DNA of 42,761 bases from Sulfurimonas sp. (GTDB lineage: Bacteria > Campylobacterota > Campylobacteria > Campylobacterales > Sulfurimonadaceae). Shown here one piece after another: positions 10,688 through 19,709 of the stretch. The DNA lies in assembly GCA_027083035.1 (NCBI GenBank), contig JALWSY010000152.1, positions 1 to 42,761 on the forward strand. Direction: 5' to 3'. Numbering within the stretch: the stretch's first letter is position 1; each line of letters begins with the position of its first letter. Under the pieces are notes generated by a model that worked only from the letters and a program-made list of their open reading frames with translations, made no database searches and had not been told where the DNA came from. A program made the position numbers and the translations under genes.

Positions 10688-10780
10688 ATGCAAACTATCG
10701 GAAAATATACAGACAAACTATATGATTTTTTAGAAGATTTAGAGGAGAAGTTTTGTACTCTCTCTCTAAAATTTTTATAA
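10688..10780 (+). CDS. putative 30-aa small protein
   Basis: ATG preceded by aaaggagatatt (strong Shine-Dalgarno); translates MQTIGKYTDKLYDFLEDLEEKFCTLSLKFL-stop; sits in a gap otherwise empty of genes. Confidence 0.4.
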   Translation: MQTIGKYTDKLYDFLEDLEEKFCTLSLKFL

Positions 10781-11362
10781 TGTTTTTAAGATTTTTTTCA
10801 TAAGGTAGAGAGCTTTGGATCGGTGAGAGAGTTTTTTCTTTATCTCATTGTCTAGCTCTCCTAAAGTCTTTGAATATCCCAAGGGTATAAACATCGGATC
10901 GTATCCGAAACCTCCATCTCCTCTTGCTTCACTCAGAGCAGTTCCATACATCCAGCCATGCACACTTCTCTCTATATCTTTTGTAACAATAGCAATAGCA
11001 GCTGTGTAGTGAGCAGGAGAGTGAGAAACCCCTGCTTTTTTGATATTTTCCATAAGTATTTGTAGATTCTCTTTATCAGAGGCACCCTCTCCGGCATAAC
11101 GGGCACTATAAATTCCCGGAGCACCATCAAGTACATCAACACTAATGCCACTATCATCAGCGATAACGATACTACTTGCATCATCAAGTGCTTTATAGAC
11201 TGCGCGTGCTTTTATAAGAGCGTTCTCTTTAAAAGTTTGGGCATCTTCGATGATTTCAAACTCCTCTATCAGTTCAGAGTAGGGTACTACCTTATATTCT
11301 GGGCATAACTCCTGTATCTCACGCACTTTTCCTTTATTAGATGTAGCTAAAACTAATTTCAA
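10775..11362 (-). CDS. rdgB: RdgB/HAM1-type non-canonical purine NTP pyrophosphatase
   Basis: 195 aa; LVLATSNKGKVREIQ, IVIADDSGISVDVLDGAPGIYSARYAGEGASD, GDGGFGYDPMFIP, LSHRSKAL. Confidence 0.95.
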   Translation of the reverse strand: MKLVLATSNKGKVREIQELCPEYKVVPYSELIEEFEIIEDAQTFKENALIKARAVYKALDDASSIVIADDSGISVDVLDGAPGIYSARYAGEGASDKENLQILMENIKKAGVSHSPAHYTAAIAIVTKDIERSVHGWMYGTALSEARGDGGFGYDPMFIPLGYSKTLGELDNEIKKKLSHRSKALYLMKKILKTL

Positions 11363-11429
11363 ACTTGCTCCCTCTATTAATCATCTTTTGTATATAATTG
11401 CAAAATTATACTATATGTAAAGGTTTTAA

Positions 11430-12758
11430 ATGTTTAAAAAAGTACTTCCCTTATCATCTATTTTGTTTTTAAGATTCTTAGGACTCTTTCTTGTTTTGCC
11501 TGTTCTCTCTGTATATGCTCTTGATTTGGAGAATGCAACAGGTTTTTTAGTGGGTGTTATCGTTGGTGGATATGCCTTAACACAGGCAATATTTCAAATC
11601 CCTTTTGGAACTATGAGTGATAAGTATGGACGAAAGCCTACTATCCTTTTTGGACTGATTATCTTTCTTGTAGGCTCACTTATTTGTGCTTATTCTACTG
11701 ATATCTATACACTTATGCTTGGACGCTTCTTACAAGGTGCTGGTGCAATTGGTTCTGTTGTTACTGCGATGATTGCTGATTTGGTAGAGGAGAAGACTCG
11801 TGGCCATGCTATGGCTATTATGGGCGGTTTTATCGCTATGAGTTTTGCTGTCGCTATGGCACTTGGGCCTGTAATCGCAGCAAACTTTGGTGTAAGTGCT
11901 ATCTTCTTAATTACTGCTGCTTTAGCAATTCTAGCGATTGTGGTACTTTTTACAAAAGTACCAACACCTCCAAAGATTAAGCATATTTACCATAATAATT
12001 CAAAAACTTCAGACATCTTAAAAGATAATAATCTTCTTAATATGATTATTATCAACGCTATGCAAAAGGGTCTTATGACAGTTGCATTTGTACTTATTCC
12101 TATTTTGCTTACAAAACCAGAGTATGGGTTTGGCTGGGAGAAGGCAGAGCTTTGGAAAGTTTATGTTCCAGCTATGATTGCAGGGTTGATCGCTATGGGA
12201 CCTGCTGCTGTGTTTGGTGAGAAGAAAAATATACCAAAACAGATATTTTTACTTTCGATAGTTCTCTTTTTAGCATCATTTTTGATTATGGGATTTACTA
12301 CTTCAAGTGCGGTATTTGTCTTCGGAGTTATCTTCTTTTTTATCGGTTTTAATATGATGGAGCCACTCGTGCAGTCAATGATTTCAAAGTTTGCAAAAGT
12401 ACATCAAAAGGGTGCAGCTTTAGGTATAGCTAACTCTGCAGCATACTTTTTTACCTTTTTAGGAGGAACCTTTGCAGGTCTCTACCTTGATATAAGTGAC
12501 AGAGAGACGCTTGGCATTACACTCGGAGCTATCATAATTTTATGGCTTGTGTGGACTGCTTTTAAACTACAAAATCCTCTCAAACACTCACATCTTTATA
12601 TCGATGAGTCAAAAGTTGACTTTGATAAATTATACGCTTTAGAGAGTGAGCATATAGCGGAGTGGTTTATTAATGAGACAGAAAAAGTGGTAGTTATTAA
12701 GTATGTAACAGATAAAATGCAAGAAGATGATTTAAAAGCTAAAGTAGAAAAAGCGTAA
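11430..12758 (+). CDS. MFS transporter
   Basis: 442 aa; about 12 hydrophobic segments; MFS motif GTMSDKYGRKPTI. Confidence 0.88.
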   Translation: MFKKVLPLSSILFLRFLGLFLVLPVLSVYALDLENATGFLVGVIVGGYALTQAIFQIPFGTMSDKYGRKPTILFGLIIFLVGSLICAYSTDIYTLMLGRFLQGAGAIGSVVTAMIADLVEEKTRGHAMAIMGGFIAMSFAVAMALGPVIAANFGVSAIFLITAALAILAIVVLFTKVPTPPKIKHIYHNNSKTSDILKDNNLLNMIIINAMQKGLMTVAFVLIPILLTKPEYGFGWEKAELWKVYVPAMIAGLIAMGPAAVFGEKKNIPKQIFLLSIVLFLASFLIMGFTTSSAVFVFGVIFFFIGFNMMEPLVQSMISKFAKVHQKGAALGIANSAAYFFTFLGGTFAGLYLDISDRETLGITLGAIIILWLVWTAFKLQNPLKHSHLYIDESKVDFDKLYALESEHIAEWFINETEKVVVIKYVTDKMQEDDLKAKVEKA

Positions 12759-12773
12759 AAGGATACTGTTGTA

Positions 12774-13523
12774 ATGAGAGAACAACTAAAATTACTCTGT
12801 GCATCATTAGCTATTGTACTGCTTTTTAGCTCTTGTGCAAAAGAGCTAGAGGAGTATAATAAGCCGGCCATGTATTGGTATGGGAAGATTATAGAGTCTA
12901 TTTCTGAAGGAAATATCGATAAGGCTGATAACTACTACTCCTCGTTGCAGAGTGAACACGTCGGCTCACCACTTCTGCCTGAAGCTACGATGATTTTAGC
13001 TATCTCTCATATGTATTATGAGGAGTATATACTTACTGAACACTATCTTGATGAGTACATAAAACGCTATGCGAACTATAATGAAAAAGAGGAAGCGGAG
13101 TTTTTAAAGATAAAAGCAAAATATATGTCACTTCCAAATCCAAGACGCGATCAGGTACTTATAAAAGAGGCTATAAGAGCATCTGAAAAGTTTAAAAGTG
13201 AGTACCCACACTCTATGTACTATAGTGTAGTGGATACAATGCTGACAAATCTCTACTTATCAGAAGCTTCTTTAAATGAGACAGTAGCGAGTCTGTATGA
13301 TAGGATAGATAAGCCAAAGAGTGCGGCTTATTACAGAGCAAAAGAAGCTGAACCATGGATAGTATGGAAGGATGTTGATAGAGCGAAGACACCTTGGTAT
13401 AGAGAGTGGTTTGAAGGGGATGGAACTGCGAGTTGGTATGGTTTTTTAATCCCAGATACGCGTAGTGTCGTCTCTCGAAACTCTGTAGTAGATACAAATG
13501 AAACTGAAATAGGAAATAGATAA
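12774..13523 (+). CDS. bamD: outer membrane protein assembly lipoprotein BamD
   Basis: 249 aa; lipobox LLFSSC; TPR-like repeats; AMYWYGKIIESISEGNIDKADNYYSSLQSEHVGSPL. Confidence 0.8.
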   Translation: MREQLKLLCASLAIVLLFSSCAKELEEYNKPAMYWYGKIIESISEGNIDKADNYYSSLQSEHVGSPLLPEATMILAISHMYYEEYILTEHYLDEYIKRYANYNEKEEAEFLKIKAKYMSLPNPRRDQVLIKEAIRASEKFKSEYPHSMYYSVVDTMLTNLYLSEASLNETVASLYDRIDKPKSAAYYRAKEAEPWIVWKDVDRAKTPWYREWFEGDGTASWYGFLIPDTRSVVSRNSVVDTNETEIGNR

Positions 13524-13524
13524 T

Positions 13525-15942
13525 ATGAAACTTAGTAACTATGGTGAATTCCCTACTGATATCCCGGTAATAGCGGAAGATGAACTCTTTTTATATCCCT
13601 TTATGATAAGTCCGATTTTCTTAAATGATGCAAAAAATATAGCAGCTGCAACAGAGGCAATAGAGGATAATTCTTTAGTGATAGTATGCCCAACAAAGGC
13701 ATCTCGTGAGGGTGAGCGAGAGTATGATGCACTCTATGATGCGGGAGTTGTAGGTTCTATTATGCGTAAAGTTGCTCTGCCAGATGGTCGTGTAAAGGTG
13801 CTTTTTCAGGGCTTAGCAAGAGCAAAAAGTCTCTATAAAGTACAAGATGATCCCTTAGTTGCACATGTAGATATTATTGAGCCTACTGAGGTAAATGCAC
13901 TTAAAATCGATGCAATATTAGAGGTTGTAAGAGAGAAGGTGCGATTACTCTCTGGTGTAAGTAATTACTTTCCACCTGATTTACTACGAACAATAGAGGA
14001 GAATCATGATCATAATAGAATTATCGATTTAATCTGTTCAAGTATAAAACTTAAAAAAGATCAAGCATATAGACTTTTTGTTGAAAAGGATACAGAGAAG
14101 CGATTTTTGGATTTGATTGATCATCTTATAGATGAGATAGAGGCAAATAAACTGCAAAAAGAGATTCGTGCTAAGGCGCATACTCATATTGAAAAGGTCA
14201 ACAAAGAGTACTTCTTAAAAGAGCAACTCAAGCAGATTCAAAAAGAGTTAGGTACAGACACATCAAGAGATGAAGAGATTGAGGAGTATAGAAAAAAGCT
14301 TGAAGCCAAAAAAGGCAAAATAGATGAGGGCGCTTACAAAGAGATAGAGAAACAGCTAGAACGATTTGCGCGAATGCATCCTGATTCTTCAGATGCTTCT
14401 ATGACACAGACGTATCTGGATTGGGTACTTGAAATTCCTTTTGGAGAACTTGCAAAAAAACCTTTGCGTATTGAAGCAGTAGAGGCACAACTTAATAAAG
14501 ATCACTTCTCGCTTGAAAAACCAAAAAAGCGTATTGTTGAGTATTTTGCTGTAAAAGAGCTTTTAGCACTTCGAGGTGTATCAAATAAAAAAGGTGCTGG
14601 TGCGATTCTCTGCTTTAGCGGACCTCCGGGAGTTGGAAAGACATCTCTTGCAAACTCTATAGCAACAGCACTTAAGCGACCTTTGGTGCGTATAGCACTT
14701 GGTGGACTTGAAGATGTAAATGAGTTGCGGGGACACAGGCGTACTTATGTTGGTGCTATGCCGGGGCGAATTACGCAGGGTATCATAGATGCCAAAAAGA
14801 TGAATCCTGTAATCGTATTAGATGAGATAGATAAAGTCTCTCGCTCACAAAGAGGCGATCCAACATCAGTGCTGTTAGAAATCTTAGATCCTGAACAAAA
14901 TAGTGAGTTTAGAGATTATTATTTAAACTTCAATTTGGATCTCTCTAATGCTATTTTTATCGCTACTGCAAATGATGTAGGGCGTATTCCTGCGCCACTT
15001 CGTGATAGAATGGAGTTTATTACGGTTAGTTCCTATACCCCTCAGGAGAAGTTTGAGATAGCATCAAGATATCTTCTGCCTCAAGAGCTCAAAAAGCATG
15101 GGCTGAAAAAATCAGAGCTGAGTGTCTCAAAATCAGCGATGAAAGAGCTTATTCACAGTTACACCCGTGAGGCAGGGGTGAGAAATCTTCGTCGTCGTAT
15201 AGCTGATTTGTGTCGTAAAGTTGCCAAAGAGATACTACAAAATAGTGATATATCTAAGGTCTCTGTTACTATGAAAAATCTCAAAAACTATTTTGATAAG
15301 AGTGTCTTTGAGATTGAGAAGACAGATAAAGTTCCTGTAGTTGGTGTGGTTAATGGTCTTGCATGGACAGCAGTTGGTGGTGATGTACTCAAAATAGAGT
15401 CTATTCGCATCAAAGGTAAAGGAGCTATGCAGCTCACAGGAAGCCTTGGTGATGTTATGAAAGAGTCTGCACGCATTGCTATGAGTGTTGTGAAAACACT
15501 TATTGATACACAAAAGTTAAAGATTGATGCAAACAATATACCTATGACTTTCAAAGAGAAGGAAGAGGGTGTAAAAATTGACGCTAGTGAGGTCTATAAG
15601 CGTTATGATTTGCATATTCATGTTCCTGATGGGGCAACACCAAAAGATGGTCCTAGTGCAGGTATAGCTATGGTAAGTGTGATTGCTTCGATACTTAGTA
15701 GCAGAAAAATTCGCTCAGAAATAGCAATGACGGGTGAGGTCTCTTTGAGTGGGGATGTACTTCCAATAGGTGGTCTCAAAGAGAAGCTAATTGCTGCACA
15801 TAAGGCGGGCATGACAAAAGTGCTTATTCCTGTAAAAAATTACGAACGAGATTTAGAAGATATCCCTAAAGAGGTGCAAGAAGCTATGGAAATTGTTGGT
15901 GTGAAACGCATTGAAGAGGTGCTAAAACAAGTTCTAATATAG
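13525..15942 (+). CDS. lon: ATP-dependent endopeptidase La
   Basis: 805 aa; Lon N-domain, Walker A GPPGVGKTS, catalytic PKDGPSAGIAM and KLIAAHKAGM. Confidence 0.98.
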   Translation: MKLSNYGEFPTDIPVIAEDELFLYPFMISPIFLNDAKNIAAATEAIEDNSLVIVCPTKASREGEREYDALYDAGVVGSIMRKVALPDGRVKVLFQGLARAKSLYKVQDDPLVAHVDIIEPTEVNALKIDAILEVVREKVRLLSGVSNYFPPDLLRTIEENHDHNRIIDLICSSIKLKKDQAYRLFVEKDTEKRFLDLIDHLIDEIEANKLQKEIRAKAHTHIEKVNKEYFLKEQLKQIQKELGTDTSRDEEIEEYRKKLEAKKGKIDEGAYKEIEKQLERFARMHPDSSDASMTQTYLDWVLEIPFGELAKKPLRIEAVEAQLNKDHFSLEKPKKRIVEYFAVKELLALRGVSNKKGAGAILCFSGPPGVGKTSLANSIATALKRPLVRIALGGLEDVNELRGHRRTYVGAMPGRITQGIIDAKKMNPVIVLDEIDKVSRSQRGDPTSVLLEILDPEQNSEFRDYYLNFNLDLSNAIFIATANDVGRIPAPLRDRMEFITVSSYTPQEKFEIASRYLLPQELKKHGLKKSELSVSKSAMKELIHSYTREAGVRNLRRRIADLCRKVAKEILQNSDISKVSVTMKNLKNYFDKSVFEIEKTDKVPVVGVVNGLAWTAVGGDVLKIESIRIKGKGAMQLTGSLGDVMKESARIAMSVVKTLIDTQKLKIDANNIPMTFKEKEEGVKIDASEVYKRYDLHIHVPDGATPKDGPSAGIAMVSVIASILSSRKIRSEIAMTGEVSLSGDVLPIGGLKEKLIAAHKAGMTKVLIPVKNYERDLEDIPKEVQEAMEIVGVKRIEEVLKQVLI

Positions 15943-15952
15943 AACTTGTTTT
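15924..15952 (+). terminator. lon 3' inverted repeat overlapping the stop codon
   Basis: aaaacaagttcta-ata-tagaacttgtttt, about 13 bp perfect stem ending in a short T-run. Confidence 0.6.
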
Positions 15953-15959
15953 ATAAAAA

Positions 15960-16337
15960 TTAGACAATAACAGTTGATATCTTAGCAAGAAGGTCTTCAT
16001 TGCGAATAGGCTTCATTAAAAAGCCATTTGCACCACACTCTAGTGCTTCTGCCTTTTTTGTCTCATCTGTGGTCAATACAATAATCGGTAGTTGGCGCAA
16101 GTTATCATCAGCACGTACAACTTTAAGCATATCTATTCCGCCCATTATAGGCATTATGATATCAAGCAGTATGATATCAATATCGTCACGGCTCTTTAGC
16201 ACTCCAATCGCATCAGAACCGTTTTTTGCCTCTATTACCTCTTTTACTTTTCCACTTTTATTGAGCATAGATTTCAGAAGTTTGAGATTTATCATATCAT
16301 CATCAACAGCTAAAACTACTAAATCATCTTTTGTCAT
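15960..16337 (-). CDS. CheY-like response regulator
   Basis: VLAVDDDMINLKLL...DIILLDIIMPIMGGIDML...LTTDE...GFLMKPIRNED. Confidence 0.92.
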   Translation of the reverse strand: MTKDDLVVLAVDDDMINLKLLKSMLNKSGKVKEVIEAKNGSDAIGVLKSRDDIDIILLDIIMPIMGGIDMLKVVRADDNLRQLPIIVLTTDETKKAEALECGANGFLMKPIRNEDLLAKISTVIV

Positions 16338-16348
16338 TGGTTAAATCC

Positions 16349-19300
16349 TTAAATATATTTTGTTAATAATTCGCTAAGATCTGTTCTGTTAACAGTGCTT
16401 TCAATATCTTCACTTACAAACTTACTACTCTCTTGCCCTATGTTTTCCTTGTGAGTGTGCATTAGTATTATTTTACTCTCTTCATTAGTAGAGTGTAGCA
16501 AATCAGCTAACTCTTGCAGATTTAAATCTTTGAGTTCATTGTCAACTATAATAACTCTATAGTTGTTTCTTTGGATGCTTTTATTTAGCTCCTCGATATT
16601 ATTGCTAATATCACAAGTGTAACCTAAAGAGCTGAGTATTTTTACTAAAAACTTTGACTCAAAAGCACTCTTTTTAGCTACTAAAACATCTGCTCTGTAC
16701 TCTATAGGTGCTGGAGCTGTCATATCTTCTAAAGCCTCTTTTTGTTCAATTGTCTCTTGCTCTTCTACTTCTTCTTTTTCTGTATTTGTTTCTGCTTCTA
16801 GTGCTTCAGTAGGTGTGTCAAAAATCTCTTCTTTTGCAGGAGTAATTTCTTGCACAACTGTCTCTTCTTGAACCTCTGGAGCTACTTCAATAATAGATTC
16901 AGGTTCTGGTGTAGGGGTAGTAGGTTGAGGCTGAGGAGTTGCTTCTTTTTTGCTTTGTACTTCACTTGCTTCAACTATATGATCTGCTAAAAAGTGGTTG
17001 AGTAGTGAGATTATTTCTGAGCGAACAAGTGGTTTTGTTGTATATTCATCAAGTCCAGCTTCTAAGAACCTCTCTCTATCACCTTTGAGTGCATTTGCAG
17101 TAAGAGCAAGTATAGGAACATGGGGTTGATTATACTCCTCTTCATATTCTAAAATCTCCTTAGTGGCTTCCATACCATCTAAGAAAGGCATCTGAATATC
17201 CATAAAAATTAAATCAAAGTTTCCATCTTTACGTTTTTGAAAAGCTTCTAAACCATTTGAAGCGATGGAGATTGTTAATCCTAAATCTTCTAAAGTCCTT
17301 TTAATAAGCTTTTGGTTAATTATATTGTCTTCAGCAACTAAAACATTTGCATCAAATTTAGATGTATCTGCATTGAATTTTTTTCGATTTATCTGTTTTG
17401 CTTTTTTTGCACTAAAGTTTTCACTATGATAGTTCTCTAAAACTTGTTTGATTTTAGAGTTATTGAGTGGTTCATAGAGTGTTTTGAAGATATCTAAGTT
17501 CATTGACTCAATTTTCTTCATAAAGTATGATTTTGTTAGCATAATAAACTCTTGAGGCAGTACACTATATCTTCGCAGAGACTCCTCATCAGCATAATCA
17601 TAGTCAACGATAATCAGGTCATAGTTTACTTGGCGCTGGAGTGTCTCTAACTCATCAAAATCTTTAAATGTAGTAATGCTTACACCATAGAACTCTAAAT
17701 ATTCGCGAAGATAGATATCTTGGCGTTTTTGTTTATGAGCAGATTGTAGCACAAGTGCATTGATACTTGAGTATGTACCTCTGCTGCTCTCGTTAAGTGT
17801 TTCAATCTCTTCAAAGTCAAGTGTAAAGAAGAAAGTAGTCCCTTTACCCGGCTCACTTTCAAGATCGAGTTGTCCTCCCATAAGTTCAATAAAGCGTGAA
17901 GAGATGGTAAGACCAAGACCTGTACCACCGTACTTACGGGTAATTGAGGTGTCTGCTTGTGAGAAAGCTTCAAAAATTCTTGCTTTTTGCTCACTAGTAA
18001 CACCGATACCACTATCTTGTACTTCAAATCGGATACGGGTAATACCCTCTTTTTCAGAATCAAGTTTTCTGATATTGACATTTATCGCACCTGAACTGCT
18101 TGTAAACTTAACAGCATTTGAGAGAAGGTTAATAACAACCTCTTTAATCTTGGTAGGATCCCCTTTGATTGGGTTCTCTAGCTCTGGGTCAATAAAGAAT
18201 CCAAGGTCAATATGTTTCTCACTCGCACGAACAGCATAAACATCAACAGCTGATTCAAACTCTTCAATAGGATTAAAGGCAATATCTTCAATTTCTAGTT
18301 TGTTAGACTCAATTTTTGAGAGGTCAAGGATATTATTGATAATCTCAAGAAGATTCTCTGAAGATTTTTCGATAATCTCTACAAACTCTGTCTGCTCTTC
18401 AGCAAGACCTGTATCTTTTAGAAGTTCTGTAAATCCAACGATACCATTGAGCGGTGTACGAATCTCGTGAGACATATTTGCAAGGAACATCGATTTTGCT
18501 TCACTTGCCTCTTGAGCTGACTCTTTATCAAGGCGTGTTTGCTCAATAATCTTCTCTAGTAAATCATAAGCCTCTGCAGTACCTTTTGCAGTATGCAAGT
18601 TGATGTCAATAACCTCTTCACCTTCATTTGTATCTTCTGCAACGCGCTTAAGTACCTCTTCGAGTTTTTTGATATTTCTAGCAATCTCATTTGAGAGAAG
18701 ATAACCAAGAATAGCTAAGATGACAGATACGAGCCAAATAGTAAGAGTAATCGTGAGAAATTCTAGTGCGTCAGATTTTACTGTAACAGCACGCTTATCC
18801 ATTGCAGTTAAGATAATGTCTTCCGCTTTTGATATTAGATTTGTTTTCTCAGAAATCATGGTAAACCAGATACCAGAGGTGATATCATACTCACCACTCA
18901 TAGCAGCAGCCATAATACCTGTTCTTTCAGTATTTATATCATCAAAAAGTTCTTGGGCATCTTCTGTTTTGAAAATAGCATCGAGTTGTGAGACGATAAG
19001 TTTATCTTTAAGTGTAGCATAGTTGATAGCATCTGCTTTTGCAACAAGCGTAATCCAAGCATTTATCTCCTCTTCTTCAAACTCTGTAGCACGGGCAATA
19101 GCAAAAGAGATAAAGTCTCTTTCATCAGAGGTATATTCGTTTGCACGAACCAAAGAGATGTATTGTGTTGCAAGAGCATTTATCTTGGTGTCAAGTTGAT
19201 CATCGGTTATCTCTTCTAGTTGAGCAATTGCAACCTGCTGTGTCTTTCCATAAATCTCTTTATAGACCTCTTCAAAGTTTGTTTTATGCTCATCTACAGC

Positions 19301-19705
19301 TTTACGAATTTTTTTAATTTTTTCATACATTGCCTGAAGGGAAGCGATATTTCTACAAGTGTGACAATTCTCAACACCATGTGAATGGTCATGAAGTACA
19401 TCTTTTCGCTTAACGTGTTCTTCATATTCATGCATCTTCTCATCAACAACTTTACGTTGTTTCACAAGTGAACGAAGTGTATTTGGAGAGGAGTTTCCAA
19501 GATACATAACGGTCATACCGCGTTCACGCGAAATATTATTGATTAAGACATTAAGGTGTCTGTTTTGTGAGAGTTTATCTTGAAGAACTTGTGCAGCTCT
19601 GTAGTTTATAAACGAGTTATACACAAAGTAGCTTGTGATACCAAAGAGAATAATAATTGGTAAGAGACTGATAAGGCGAAGTCTATTTTTTAATCCTAAT
19701 TGCAT
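16349..19705 (-). CDS. hybrid sensor histidine kinase with N-terminal NIT-like sensor and several receiver(-like) domains
   Basis: 1118 aa; TM, NIT-like region ([16 protein letters not shown]), TM, HisKA ([16 protein letters not shown]), HATPase ([10 protein letters not shown]), canonical REC ([11 protein letters not shown]...LIFMDIQMP...YTTKPL), Pro/Glu-rich linker, C-terminal REC-like domain. Confidence 0.92.
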   Translation of the reverse strand: MQLGLKNRLRLISLLPIIILFGITSYFVYNSFINYRAAQVLQDKLSQNRHLNVLINNISRERGMTVMYLGNSSPNTLRSLVKQRKVVDEKMHEYEEHVKRKDVLHDHSHGVENCHTCRNIASLQAMYEKIKKIRKAVDEHKTNFEEVYKEIYGKTQQVAIAQLEEITDDQLDTKINALATQYISLVRANEYTSDERDFISFAIARATEFEEEEINAWITLVAKADAINYATLKDKLIVSQLDAIFKTEDAQELFDDINTERTGIMAAAMSGEYDITSGIWFTMISEKTNLISKAEDIILTAMDKRAVTVKSDALEFLTITLTIWLVSVILAILGYLLSNEIARNIKKLEEVLKRVAEDTNEGEEVIDINLHTAKGTAEAYDLLEKIIEQTRLDKESAQEASEAKSMFLANMSHEIRTPLNGIVGFTELLKDTGLAEEQTEFVEIIEKSSENLLEIINNILDLSKIESNKLEIEDIAFNPIEEFESAVDVYAVRASEKHIDLGFFIDPELENPIKGDPTKIKEVVINLLSNAVKFTSSSGAINVNIRKLDSEKEGITRIRFEVQDSGIGVTSEQKARIFEAFSQADTSITRKYGGTGLGLTISSRFIELMGGQLDLESEPGKGTTFFFTLDFEEIETLNESSRGTYSSINALVLQSAHKQKRQDIYLREYLEFYGVSITTFKDFDELETLQRQVNYDLIIVDYDYADEESLRRYSVLPQEFIMLTKSYFMKKIESMNLDIFKTLYEPLNNSKIKQVLENYHSENFSAKKAKQINRKKFNADTSKFDANVLVAEDNIINQKLIKRTLEDLGLTISIASNGLEAFQKRKDGNFDLIFMDIQMPFLDGMEATKEILEYEEEYNQPHVPILALTANALKGDRERFLEAGLDEYTTKPLVRSEIISLLNHFLADHIVEASEVQSKKEATPQPQPTTPTPEPESIIEVAPEVQEETVVQEITPAKEEIFDTPTEALEAETNTEKEEVEEQETIEQKEALEDMTAPAPIEYRADVLVAKKSAFESKFLVKILSSLGYTCDISNNIEELNKSIQRNNYRVIIVDNELKDLNLQELADLLHSTNEESKIILMHTHKENIGQESSKFVSEDIESTVNRTDLSELLTKYI

Positions 19706-19709
19706 CTAT

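Noticed and set aside
15235-15812. Three ORFs antisense to lon
   Set aside because: Shadow ORFs opposite conserved lon codons; no RBS or domain support.
17695-18239. Overlapping 128-aa and 159-aa ORFs within the hybrid kinase gene
   Set aside because: Alternative frames of a clearly coding region, with low-complexity Ser/Leu-rich translations and no recognisable domain.
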